Of a stretch of 43,701 nt of DNA, positions 33,946 through 41,688 are shown in pieces. Position 1 is the stretch's first letter. Every line of letters begins with the position of its first letter. Source of the DNA: Burkholderiaceae bacterium (lineage in GTDB: Bacteria; Pseudomonadota; Gammaproteobacteria; Burkholderiales; Burkholderiaceae_C); the NCBI GenBank assembly GCA_019234815.1, contig JAFALA010000022.1, positions 1 through 43,701 on the forward strand. Reading direction: 5' to 3'. The notes below the pieces were generated by a model that was given only the letters and a program-made list of their open reading frames with translations, did no database searches and was not told the origin of the DNA. The position numbers and the translations under genes are program-made.

Positions 33946-34485
33946 ATGGCAATAACCATTTGGTTGACCGGCCTCCCGGGATCCGGCAAATCCACCCTGG
34001 CGCGCAATGTATGCGCACGCCTGCTGGCAACAGGACAACGGTATTGGGTACTCGATGGTGACGAGCTGCGAAAAGGCCTGTGTGCGGATCTTGGATTTTC
34101 TCGATCCGACCGGCGGGAAAACGTTCGACGCGTCGCGGAGACCTGCAAACTTCTCAATGAAGCCGGGGTCGGCGCGGTAGCGGCCTTGATCTCCCCTTTT
34201 ACGACAGACAGGGAGTTGGCCAAGGACATCATCGGGCGCAACTCATTTCTCGAGGTCTGGGTTGCCACGCCGCTCCATGTTTGCGAGCAACGAGATCCCA
34301 AGGGGCTGTACCAGCGGGCTCGCCAGGGGTCGATTCCTGAATTCACAGGCGTGAGTTCACCCTACGAGCCCCCACCATCTCCCAGCCTGGTCGTTCACCC
34401 TCACCTGGCGTCCGTGGAGGAATGCGTCGACGAAGCACTTGCGCTCATACTGGGATTCGAATGGCGTGCTTGCAACATGGTGTAG
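33946..34485 (+). CDS. cysC: adenylylsulfate (APS) kinase
   Basis: APS kinase phosphorylates APS to PAPS, the sulfate donor for sulfotransferases. The 179-residue product is a complete CysC: P-loop GLPGSGKST (residues 9-17), DGDELRKGLCADLGFSRSDR with the family DGD and FSxxDR elements, ISPFTTDR, and the substrate segment DPKGLYQRARQGSIPEFTG followed by SPYEPP. No ATP sulfurylase domain or genes (cysD/cysN) are adjacent, so APS must come from elsewhere. The location beside a sulfotransferase, away from sulfate-assimilation genes, suggests it feeds sulfation and not cysteine synthesis. The last residues (GFEWRACNMV) are unremarkable. Confidence 0.95.
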   Translation: MAITIWLTGLPGSGKSTLARNVCARLLATGQRYWVLDGDELRKGLCADLGFSRSDRRENVRRVAETCKLLNEAGVGAVAALISPFTTDRELAKDIIGRNSFLEVWVATPLHVCEQRDPKGLYQRARQGSIPEFTGVSSPYEPPPSPSLVVHPHLASVEECVDEALALILGFEWRACNMV

Positions 34486-34583
34486 TCCTGTTCAACAACG
34501 AGGCCGCCGCGGCAGCCTTGCGAAGAAAAGAACGGAGGGAACGAGACAGGAGTCGGCAAAAAGGGGCGGCGGGACGAAGCGGA

Positions 34584-35537
34584 TCAAGTCTTGGCGCGGC
34601 GTCGCCACCAGACCCAGGCGCCGCCGCCCAGCACCAATGCACCCAGCGCGTCCAGCAGCATTGCACCGGCTTTGCCCAGCGTGTCGTCGTGCGCATCCTG
34701 CGCCAGCTGCTCCGTCATCAGGGTCTGCAACTCGATTTGCGCATCGCGCTGCTGCCGGGCCAGTTCGGCGATGCCGCCCTCCAGCTGACGCACCCGCTCG
34801 GCAGCCGACGCTGCGCGCGAGGCCATGGCCACGGCCTCGCCCGGCTCCATGACCCAGCGCAACTTGAGCATGCGCTCGCCTTTGCCGCCTTTGCCGCCGT
34901 CAGCGCGCTCGGGCTTCAAGGCCATGCCGCCCACAGCAGACGCCGGCTCGGCGTCCATGCGCCACAAGCCGGGCGACAGCGCCTGCGCGGGCGCCATTTG
35001 CACGAGCAGCACGGGCTGCACGTCCGAGTTCAGCCAGTGGCTGCCCCACAAACGCACCGTCGATGCAGGCGCATCCAGGATGGAGCCACGCGATGCGAGC
35101 GCCTTGAGCCGGTTCTTCGTCATCGCAGCGGCGGCAGCCCCGGCACCCGCGGCCAGGTCGAGATTCAGCGTCTGAGCCGGGCACCCCATGCTCAGCTGCA
35201 CCGCGGCGTCCTGTATCGGCTGCAAGGAACGGACGATGACGCGCGCATTGAGGCTGTCGCTCTGGCGCTCCACCAGACTCTGGATCTGGTCACGCGCCAC
35301 TTCCTTGCCCGCCACCTTGACCTTGGCGCGCCAGCACGACTCGACATAGGCCTCGCCAAGCGCAAATTTGAGCGGCACGACCACCGCCAGGGGCTGGCCC
35401 AGGCGCGACAGGACGACCGCCTGCCCCCACGTTGGGGACGCTAGCGCCTGGGCAGCCAGGCTGGCACATAGCCAGCCACCCAAACCGAGCAGCCAGGACT
35501 TGCCGTGCAAGATCCTTTTCAGGCGAGCGATTTCCAT
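34584..35537 (-). CDS. exported, membrane-anchored protein with FimV-like N-terminal region
   Basis: The ATG at 35537 gives 317 residues with a signal peptide (SWLLGLGGWLCASLAAQALA). Next comes a region resembling the N-terminus of FimV/HubP polar-landmark proteins (VLSRLGQPLAVVVPLKF, later VRSLQPIQ). A probable coiled coil follows (about 235-275, ERVRQLEGGIAELARQQRDA). A C-terminal membrane segment GALVLGGGAWVWW ends in RRRAKT. This layout is like a short FimV without a TPR or LysM region. FimV relatives act in type IV pilus assembly and cell polarity; here that role is only inferred. It is divergent from the TPR gene at 35772. Longer upstream frames (to 35813) lack signal-peptide logic and were not used. 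Confidence 0.6.
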   Translation of the reverse strand: MEIARLKRILHGKSWLLGLGGWLCASLAAQALASPTWGQAVVLSRLGQPLAVVVPLKFALGEAYVESCWRAKVKVAGKEVARDQIQSLVERQSDSLNARVIVRSLQPIQDAAVQLSMGCPAQTLNLDLAAGAGAAAAAMTKNRLKALASRGSILDAPASTVRLWGSHWLNSDVQPVLLVQMAPAQALSPGLWRMDAEPASAVGGMALKPERADGGKGGKGERMLKLRWVMEPGEAVAMASRAASAAERVRQLEGGIAELARQQRDAQIELQTLMTEQLAQDAHDDTLGKAGAMLLDALGALVLGGGAWVWWRRRAKT

Positions 35538-35771
35538 GCGCAAGGAATAAGCCTCAATACCGGACCCAGGACCAGAATCAACCGGCCCCAGGACCAGCCG
35601 AACAAAGGCTGACACTCTAGCATGCGGCCCTCCCAGTACGCCCTGCGGCAAACGCGCGCGCCGATGCCTGAGCACCACGCCGAGGAGCCATTTGGTGCGA
35701 GGCGAAATTCCAAGCCGGAGCAGCGACACGACACAACTACAATCCGCGCAGCCCACTTTTTGAATGCACCC

Positions 35772-37007
35772 ATGGTCTCGTCCAAGCTCGTGCCTCGCTT
35801 TTCCTTGCGTCACCTCAGCGCTGCGCTGTTCCTGGCCTTCGGCCTGGGCGCCGCGCAGGCCGAAGACGCCAGCAATGTGCAGTCACTGCTCAGCGCCAAC
35901 AAGCCCGCGGACGCGCTGCACAAGGCCGATCAGCTGCTGGCGGCCAAGCCGGGCGATCCCAAGCTGATGTTGCAGCGCGGCCTGGCCCTGACGCAATTGA
36001 ACCGCCAGGCCGAGGCCATTGCGGTGTTTCAGAAACTGACCGAAACACACCCGGAACTGCCCGGTCCCTACAACAACCTCGCCGTGCTGTACGCGGCGCA
36101 GGGTGACTACGAAAAAGCCAGGCAAGCCCTGGAACTCGCCATCCGGACCAACCCCAGCTATGCCACCGCCTTGCAGAATCTGGGCGATGTGTACGCGCGC
36201 ATGGCCAGCCAGGCCTACAAGAAGGCCTTGGCGCTGGACAAGACCGACGGCGCATTGCCGCTCAAGCTGTCGGTGATTCAAAACGTCTTTGAAACACCGA
36301 TCGATCCGCGCACCGGCAAACCCATCAGCTCGGCAGCCGAAACAGCGCTGGCCAAGGCGGGTGCCGCGACCAGCGTCGCCGCGGCGCCTGCAACGACACC
36401 GGCACCCGCGCCGGCCCCGGTCGCGGCACCTGCCCCGGTGGTGCCCAAAGCGACTGCCCCTGTTGCCGCACCCGCTGTGGCGGCAAAACCCACCCCCACG
36501 CCAGCCCCTGTGACCGTGGCGAAGGCTTCGCCGGCGCCGGTCGCGCCGAGTCCGGCCCCCGCCCCGGTCGCAGCCAAGCCTGCCGCCCCGGCTCCCGTGG
36601 TGGCGGCGGCACCGGCGCCCGTACCCGCACCTGCGCCCACGCCAGCGAAGGCTGCCGCAGCCGACCAGGCAGAGCATCAAGCGGTGGATTCCGTCCTGCA
36701 TGCCTGGGCCGAGGCCTGGAGCCGGCGCGACATGAGCGCCTATGTGGCCGCGTACAGCCCCGACTTCAAGGGCAAGGCCGCCAGCCACCAGGCCTGGCAG
36801 GCCGATCGCCAAGCTCGCATCATGGGGAAAAAGAAAATCAGCGTCGGGGTGTCCGACGTCCAGATCAAGATCTCGGGCGACAAGGCCACGGTGCGCTTCC
36901 GCCAGGATTACACCTCCGATGCTCTGAACGTGAAGAGCAGCAAGACGCTGGATCTGGTCAAGGGCAAATCCGGCGGCTGGCTGATCACGCAAGAATCTTC
37001 GAGCTGA
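35772..37007 (+). CDS. exported TPR protein with Pro/Ala linker and C-terminal NTF2-like domain
   Basis: The ATG at 35772 gives 411 residues with a clear signal peptide (HLSAALFLAFGLGAAQA, cut near residue 31). Residues about 35-160 hold TPR repeats (MLQRGLALTQLNRQAEAI and PYNNLAVLYAAQGDYEKARQ). Residues about 200-330 are a low-complexity Pro/Ala/Val linker. The last 80 or so residues, from HAWAEAWSRRDMSAYVAAYS to GGWLITQ, look like an NTF2/SnoaL-type domain of the kind found at the end of some L,D-transpeptidases. An earlier in-frame start at 35622 would add residues before the signal peptide and is unlikely. The next gene, 120 bases on, is an L,D-transpeptidase with a related C-terminal domain, so the two probably act together in the cell wall. 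The exact role is unknown. Confidence 0.85.
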   Translation: MVSSKLVPRFSLRHLSAALFLAFGLGAAQAEDASNVQSLLSANKPADALHKADQLLAAKPGDPKLMLQRGLALTQLNRQAEAIAVFQKLTETHPELPGPYNNLAVLYAAQGDYEKARQALELAIRTNPSYATALQNLGDVYARMASQAYKKALALDKTDGALPLKLSVIQNVFETPIDPRTGKPISSAAETALAKAGAATSVAAAPATTPAPAPAPVAAPAPVVPKATAPVAAPAVAAKPTPTPAPVTVAKASPAPVAPSPAPAPVAAKPAAPAPVVAAAPAPVPAPAPTPAKAAAADQAEHQAVDSVLHAWAEAWSRRDMSAYVAAYSPDFKGKAASHQAWQADRQARIMGKKKISVGVSDVQIKISGDKATVRFRQDYTSDALNVKSSKTLDLVKGKSGGWLITQESSS

Positions 37008-37127
37008 GGGACATGGGCTCCGCCGCAATCAACAAGCTTGTCATTCGTTCGCCTGCCGTAGACACTTCGGCCTGAACCCTGTTCGACCTCTGCGCGCACG
37101 CGTCCGCCCCAGGCTGAAGTACCCGAT

Positions 37128-38468
37128 ATGACCGCACCCAACGCCGCACCCCGTCATGCCAAAGGCCAAGCCGGCCGGGCAGGCCAACGCCTGCTGGCAT
37201 GGTGCAGCGTGGCGCTCCTGACGCTTGGCGCGGTGGGCTTTGTGTTCGCGCACATGGCCCGCAATCCTGAAGCAAGCACCGGCGGCTTCATCACCGGCGA
37301 TGCGCTCACGCAAGCCGATAACCCGCATCCCAGCCTGAAGGACGCCCGTCTCGACGTGGCAACGCCGGAGGGCCAGTTGATTCGCGCCTACCAGCATCTG
37401 GCGCGAGGCGAGGAAGGCGCGGCCTTTGCCACCGTTGAATCACTGGTGCGCGCACACCCCGATTTCTCGCTGGCCCAGCTGCTGTATGCCGACCTGCTGC
37501 AGGCCCGTGCCGGCGCCCCCACGCCCCTGATGGCGGCCAGCGACGCCAGCCTGAGCGCGGAGGAAGCCCGCAGCGTGGCGCAATTGCGCGCCGAAGCCCG
37601 CCTGCGCCTGGCCGCGCTGGTGGAACGTCCGCCGCAGAACGCGCTGCCGCGCGAATTTGCCAGCCTGTCGCCCGCCATCAAGCACGCCATTGCCGTGGAC
37701 ACCTCGCGGGCGCGCCTGTATGTGTTCGAGAACTCGGCGTCGGGCCCGAAGCTGCTGCGCGACCTCTACGTATCGATCGGCAAGCTGGGCACCGGCAAGC
37801 AGGTCGAAGGGGACATGCGCACGCCTTTGGGCATCTATCACGTGGGGCTGCGCCGCGACGATGCCGTGGACCGCTATGGCGCCGCCGCGCTGCCGCTGAA
37901 CTATCCCAACGAATACGACCGGCAGGTGGGGCGCAGCGGCAGCAACATCTGGATCCATGGCAACAGCGACGGCCGCTTCAGCCGCGGCCCGCTGGCGTCC
38001 GATGGCTGCGTGGTGCTGGCCTTCGAAGACATGCAGGCCCTGGCCAGACTGGTCGAACCGCGCGAGACCCCGGTGCTGATTCAAGAACACCTGCACTGGA
38101 TCAAGCACGGCGTACCGGACGTCGCGGCGCTCGACGGCGGCTTCGAGCGCGCCTACCAGCGCTGGGAGCGCGCCCGCCTGACTCAAGACGCGCAGACCGT
38201 GGCGACGTTCTACGAACCGGGGCTGGAGCGCGGGTCCGACAGCGAGGCGGAGCGCCTGGCTCGCAACCTGGAGCGCATGAACCGGCACGAATGGCCGGTT
38301 CGTTCGCTGCAGCGCATCAGCGCCCTGCCCTGGACCGAGAAACAGAAGGTCGTCATCGTGACCTATCTGGAAGCCGACGAGAAGGAAGGCCACGCCAAGC
38401 TCAAGCGCCAGTACTGGCGCGAACACGACGGCCGCTGGACCATCATGTTCGACGGCCTGGTGGGTTGA
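37128..38468 (+). CDS. L,D-transpeptidase (YkuD domain) with C-terminal NTF2-like domain
   Basis: This family makes or breaks peptidoglycan cross-links, or attaches proteins to the wall, in the periplasm. The 446-residue product has an N-terminal membrane anchor (SVALLTLGAVGFVFA). The YkuD domain spans roughly 180-320: AIAVDTSRARLYVFEN, GDMRTPLGIYHV, the conserved histidine in IWIHGNSDGRF, and the catalytic cysteine in LASDGCVVLAF. Residues about 335-446 (YQRWERARLTQDAQTVATFY to GRWTIMFDG) match the layout of the C-terminal domain of the preceding TPR protein. The SHGC motif of many relatives appears here as SDGC. It converges on trpE with a seven-base gap. Confidence 0.92.
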   Translation: MTAPNAAPRHAKGQAGRAGQRLLAWCSVALLTLGAVGFVFAHMARNPEASTGGFITGDALTQADNPHPSLKDARLDVATPEGQLIRAYQHLARGEEGAAFATVESLVRAHPDFSLAQLLYADLLQARAGAPTPLMAASDASLSAEEARSVAQLRAEARLRLAALVERPPQNALPREFASLSPAIKHAIAVDTSRARLYVFENSASGPKLLRDLYVSIGKLGTGKQVEGDMRTPLGIYHVGLRRDDAVDRYGAAALPLNYPNEYDRQVGRSGSNIWIHGNSDGRFSRGPLASDGCVVLAFEDMQALARLVEPRETPVLIQEHLHWIKHGVPDVAALDGGFERAYQRWERARLTQDAQTVATFYEPGLERGSDSEAERLARNLERMNRHEWPVRSLQRISALPWTEKQKVVIVTYLEADEKEGHAKLKRQYWREHDGRWTIMFDGLVG

Positions 38469-38475
38469 ACCCGGC

Positions 38476-39975
38476 TCAGAAACCTTCTTCGACCAACTCG
38501 GCCGCCCGCAACAGGGCGCGCGCCTTGGCCTCGGTTTCCTTCCACTCCAGCTCGGGCACGGAGTCAGCCACCACACCGGCGGCGGCTTGCACGTACAGCT
38601 TCTGGTCCTGGACGATGCCGGTACGGATGGCGATAGCCAGGTCCATGTCGCCCGCGAAGCTCAGGTAGCCGCAGGCGCCGCCGTAGATGCCGCGCTTGAC
38701 GGGCTCCAGTTCGTCGATGATCTCCATCGCGCGGATCTTGGGCGCGCCGCTGAGCGTGCCTGCGGGGAAGGTGGCCTTGAACACGTCCATGCTGTTCAGG
38801 CCGGGCTTGAGCAGCCCCTCGACGTTCGAGACGATATGCATCACATGAGAGTAGCGTTCGATCGCGAAGGCATCCGTGACCTTGACCGAGCCGGTCTGCA
38901 CGATGCGGCCGATGTCGTTGCGCGCCAGGTCGATCAGCATCAGATGCTCGGCGCACTCCTTGGGATCGGCCTTGAGTTCGGCCTCCAGCGCCAGGTCCTG
39001 TTCGATGGTGCCGCCGCGCGGCCGCGTGCCCGCCAAGGGGCGGATCGTCACTTTCTGGCCGTCCGGCGTATTTTCCTGGCGCACCAGGATCTCGGGCGAG
39101 GCGCCCACGATCTGGAAGTCCCCCATGTCGTAGAAGTACATGTAGGGGCTGGGGTTGAGCGAACGCAGGGCCCGGTACAGGCTCAGCGGCGATTCGGTGT
39201 AGCGCTTGCTCAGGCGCTGCCCGATCTGGACCTGCATCATGTCGCCGGCGGCGATGTATTCCTTGGCCGTCAACACGGCGTCCAGGTAGTCCGCCTTGGC
39301 GAATTCGCGCGACACCGGATGCGCCTGCGCACGCTTGACCTGCGGCGCAGCGACGCTGTAGGTCAGCTTGTCGCGCAGCTCGGTCAGGCGTTTCTTGGCC
39401 TTGAAGAAGGCTTCGGGTTCGGAGGGGTCGGCGTAGACGATCAAGTACAGGCGGCCCGACAGGTTGTCGATCACCGCGAGCTCTTCGCACTGCAGCAGCA
39501 TCACGTCGGGCGTGTCGAGCCCGCCCGATTTTTCGGTCTTGGCCAGCTTGGACTCGATGTAGCGCACCGCGTCGTAGCCGAAATAGCCGGCCAGGCCGCC
39601 GCAAAAACGCGGCATGCCGGGGCGCAGCGCCACCTTGAAGCGCTTTTGGTAGTCTTCGATGAAGGCCAGCGGATTGCCCTCATGCGTTTCGACCACCACG
39701 CCGTCGCGCAGTACCTCGGTCTTGAAGCCGCGGCTCTTGAGCACGGTGCGGGCCGGCAGCCCGATGAAGGAATAACGCCCGAAACGCTCGCCGCCGACGA
39801 CGGACTCCAGCAGGAAGCTGTAGTGCCCGGCGCTGCCGCCATAGGCGCCTGCGCCGGCGCACAGCTTCAGGTACAGCGAGAGGGGTGTTTCCAGATCCGC
39901 AAAGGCCTCGCTGATCAGCGGGATGCGGTTGAAGCCTTCGGCGGCCAGGCTCTTGAATTCAAGTTCAGTGATCAC
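38476..39975 (-). CDS. trpE: anthranilate synthase, chorismate-binding subunit
   Basis: TrpE converts chorismate to anthranilate with ammonia from TrpG. The 499-residue product carries the C-terminal chorismate-binding motifs LRSLNPSPYMYFYDMGDFQ, IRPLAGTRPRGGT, HLMLIDLARNDIGRI and FPAGTLSGAPKIRAMEII. The N-terminal feedback region has ETPLSLYLKLC. The start is a GTG (39975), MITELEFKSLAAEGF. Upstream is a leader peptide with two Trp codons, so expression is probably controlled by tryptophan. Downstream, where trpG would be expected, lies a convergent L,D-transpeptidase gene: the trp genes have been separated by about 24 kb. Confidence 0.97.
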   Translation of the reverse strand: MITELEFKSLAAEGFNRIPLISEAFADLETPLSLYLKLCAGAGAYGGSAGHYSFLLESVVGGERFGRYSFIGLPARTVLKSRGFKTEVLRDGVVVETHEGNPLAFIEDYQKRFKVALRPGMPRFCGGLAGYFGYDAVRYIESKLAKTEKSGGLDTPDVMLLQCEELAVIDNLSGRLYLIVYADPSEPEAFFKAKKRLTELRDKLTYSVAAPQVKRAQAHPVSREFAKADYLDAVLTAKEYIAAGDMMQVQIGQRLSKRYTESPLSLYRALRSLNPSPYMYFYDMGDFQIVGASPEILVRQENTPDGQKVTIRPLAGTRPRGGTIEQDLALEAELKADPKECAEHLMLIDLARNDIGRIVQTGSVKVTDAFAIERYSHVMHIVSNVEGLLKPGLNSMDVFKATFPAGTLSGAPKIRAMEIIDELEPVKRGIYGGACGYLSFAGDMDLAIAIRTGIVQDQKLYVQAAAGVVADSVPELEWKETEAKARALLRAAELVEEGF

Positions 39976-40039
39976 GGCAAACCCTGGTCATGTGGGCGCC
40001 AGCCGCGGATTCGCGCCAGCGCCGATTCATTGCATGGTA

Positions 40040-40078
40040 TGGCGTCCTGACCCACGCCACCTGGCCTGGCCGGACGCC
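40040..40078 (-). promoter_or_regulatory. alternative RNA structures of the trpE attenuator region
   Basis: After the trpL stop the minus strand offers competing pairings. TGGCGT / ACGCCA closes a hairpin at 40040-40059. The same ACGCC segment can instead pair with GGCGTCC at 40072-40078. The block GGCCAGGCCAGG (40060-40071) is complementary to GCCTGGCC over the Trp codons of trpL. This is the 1:2, 2:3, 3:4 logic of attenuation, but no U-run follows the last hairpin. Confidence 0.55.
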
Positions 40079-40079
40079 C

Positions 40080-40160
40080 TCAAGCGCAGACGAAGCAGCC
40101 CCGCCAGGGCCAGGCTCCCCGGTCGTTCGACCCTTTGCGGTGTTTGCGTGTGATAAACAT
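40080..40160 (-). CDS. trpL: trp leader peptide
   Basis: This is a 26-codon ORF upstream of trpE, running from ATG 40160 to TGA 40080. It starts MFITRKHRKGSNDRG and continues AWPWRGCFVCA. The two Trp codons (40110-40112 and 40104-40106), separated by one Pro, are the hallmark of a ribosome-sensing attenuator: a ribosome stalled at them for lack of Trp-tRNA would change folding of the RNA that follows. The Trp codons themselves lie in an RNA segment able to pair with a downstream block. It begins 16 bases after the gph stop. A TGATACACT near the gph stop could be an extended -10 promoter. Confidence 0.75.
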   Translation of the reverse strand: MFITRKHRKGSNDRGAWPWRGCFVCA

Positions 40161-40176
40161 CGTGCGATCGAGTGTA

Positions 40177-40848
40177 TCAGGGGGTCGGATGGGCTCGGCG
40201 CGCCAGCACGGCGCCGATCTGATCCAGGCGGTCCAGATGGGCCAGCGCGGGCACCTGCGCAATGGGTTCGCCATGGTTGTAGCCGTAGCGCATCAGCACC
40301 ACCGGGCAGCCCGCCGCCTTGGCGGCCTGCGCGTCGTTGCTGGAATCGCCGACCATCCAGCTGCGCTCGGGCGCCACGCCCAGCGCCTCGCAGGTCTTGA
40401 GCAAAGGCATGGGGTCGGGCTTCTGGCGCGCGAAATCGTCGCCGCCGAAGACGCGATCGAAATAGCCGTCGAGCGATTTGCGCGCCAGCAGCTGCTTGGC
40501 GAACGCCGACGGCTTGTTGGTCAGGCAGGCCATGGGCAGACCCTGCGCGCGCAGCCATGCCAGGCCCTCGCGAACACCGGGAAACAGCGTTGAATACTCA
40601 CCATTGATCGCGCCGTAATGCGCCTGGTAGCGCTGCCACGCGGTCTCGTACAAGCCAGCGTCCGCGCCCACATGTGCCAGGCAGCTGCGCAGCAGATGCT
40701 CGCTGCCGCGCCCGACCGTCTTGCCGACGAATTCCCTGCCCGGGGCCGGCAGCTGCAAATCCTGGCTCATACGCGCCAGGGCCTCGACAAAGTCGCCCAG
40801 CGTGTCGACGAGGGTGCCGTCCAGGTCGATGAGGAAGGCGAGCGGCAT
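40177..40848 (-). CDS. gph: phosphoglycolate phosphatase (HAD family)
   Basis: Gph removes phosphate from 2-phosphoglycolate, a by-product of DNA repair and oxygen metabolism. With the start at 40848 the product has 223 residues, and the HAD motif I DLDGTLVDT begins at residue 8, as in relatives. Motif II is seen in LTNKPSAFAK, motif III lysine in QKPDPMPLL, and motif IV in WMVGDSSNDAQAAKAAG. In-frame ATGs further up (40875, 40881) are possible starts. Its place directly upstream of the trpE leader is common in Burkholderiales. Confidence 0.9.
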   Translation of the reverse strand: MPLAFLIDLDGTLVDTLGDFVEALARMSQDLQLPAPGREFVGKTVGRGSEHLLRSCLAHVGADAGLYETAWQRYQAHYGAINGEYSTLFPGVREGLAWLRAQGLPMACLTNKPSAFAKQLLARKSLDGYFDRVFGGDDFARQKPDPMPLLKTCEALGVAPERSWMVGDSSNDAQAAKAAGCPVVLMRYGYNHGEPIAQVPALAHLDRLDQIGAVLARRAHPTP

Positions 40849-41085
40849 GGGCGGCGAGGATCGGAGTTCAGGCATCTGCATGGATCAACACAAACAAGTC
40901 CGGACAGAACCGGTCAAAACCGGTCGGAAAAGTGACATTGTCGGCGGATTCGAGGTGGCGCCTGGGCCCTTGCCCGCATCAGGGCAATTCGTTCGGCACC
41001 GCGACCAGCGGCGTTTAAGAGTCGGGCCCATACGCCCTTCACATTTGCGTTTCAAGGCTCCCGTCAAATCCTGCGCCAAATCGCA

Positions 41086-41099
41086 GGGGATGCATCCCC
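41086..41099. promoter_or_regulatory. 14-bp perfect palindrome upstream of the bacterioferritin gene
   Basis: GGGGATGCATCCCC lies 64 bases before the bacterioferritin start, in a position suited to a regulator-binding site or a leader hairpin. It does not look like an AT-rich Fur box. Two nearby ACCGGT copies (about 40929-40943) are the only other repeats seen in the 315-base gap between gph and this gene. Confidence 0.35.
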
Positions 41100-41163
41100 C
41101 ACTGAAAAAGCAGAGAATTCTCCCGGCCCTTGAAACACCAGCCCACCTTGAAAGGAACTCGTC

Positions 41164-41619
41164 ATGGACGACGCCAAGAATCAAGCCGCCATCGAGGCGC
41201 TCAACCGCATCATGGAGTTCGAGCTCGCAGGCGTGGTGAAGTACACCCACTACTCGCTGATGGTGTACGGCTACAACCGGATTCCCATCGTCTCCTGGAT
41301 GAAGGGCAACGCCGACGAGAGCCTGGCGCACGCCCACAAGGCCGGGGAGCTGGTTACGCTGCTGGGCGGCCATCCGTCCTTGAAGATCGGCCCGCTGCTG
41401 GAGACCGAGCAGCACGACATCGGCGACATCCTGCGCGAAAGCCTCGAGCACGAAAAAGCCGCCCTGGCCGCCTACTACGATTTGTTGAACATCGTGGCGG
41501 GCCACTCGGTGCTGCTGGAGGAATACGCCCGCGAAATGATCGTCAACGAGGAGTTGCACCAGGACGAGGTCAACAAGATGCTGCGCCGCCCCGGAGACAC
41601 CGCGGCATTCAAGGCCTAA
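41164..41619 (+). CDS. bacterioferritin-like iron-storage protein
   Basis: This is a four-helix ferritin-like protein of 151 residues expected to oxidise and store iron in the cytoplasm. Diiron-site residues can be traced: Glu and Tyr in EFELAGVVKYTHYS, Glu in LEHEKAALAAYY, and the second E-x-x-H in NEELHQDEV. The first E-x-x-H is unusual: the helix reads DESLAHAHK, so Glu and His are spaced E-x-x-x-H. The place of the haem-ligand Met of classical Bfr is taken by Leu or Ser. It may therefore be a haem-free relative. AAAGGAACTCGTC before the ATG is a good ribosome site. An 11-bp hairpin follows the gene. Confidence 0.85.
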   Translation: MDDAKNQAAIEALNRIMEFELAGVVKYTHYSLMVYGYNRIPIVSWMKGNADESLAHAHKAGELVTLLGGHPSLKIGPLLETEQHDIGDILRESLEHEKAALAAYYDLLNIVAGHSVLLEEYAREMIVNEELHQDEVNKMLRRPGDTAAFKA

Positions 41620-41626
41620 CCAGTTT

Positions 41627-41652
41627 GTGCGGCGGCAAAGGTGCCGCCGCAC
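41627..41652. terminator. strong hairpin between convergent genes
   Basis: A perfect 11-bp stem GTGCGGCGGCA / TGCCGCCGCAC with loop AAGG lies eight bases after the bacterioferritin stop and 37 bases after the end of the convergent DUF2807-type gene. There is no U-run on either side, so it is a terminator-like or RNA-end-protecting hairpin, not a textbook intrinsic terminator. Confidence 0.55.
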
Positions 41653-41688
41653 GATAAAGCTGGAGTCCCCGCTGGCTGAGCGGTCGAC

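Noticed and set aside
37440..38576. 378-codon minus-strand frame opposite the L,D-transpeptidase
   Set aside because: The YkuD catalytic motifs are on the plus strand; the opposite frame overlaps trpE and has no recognisable features.
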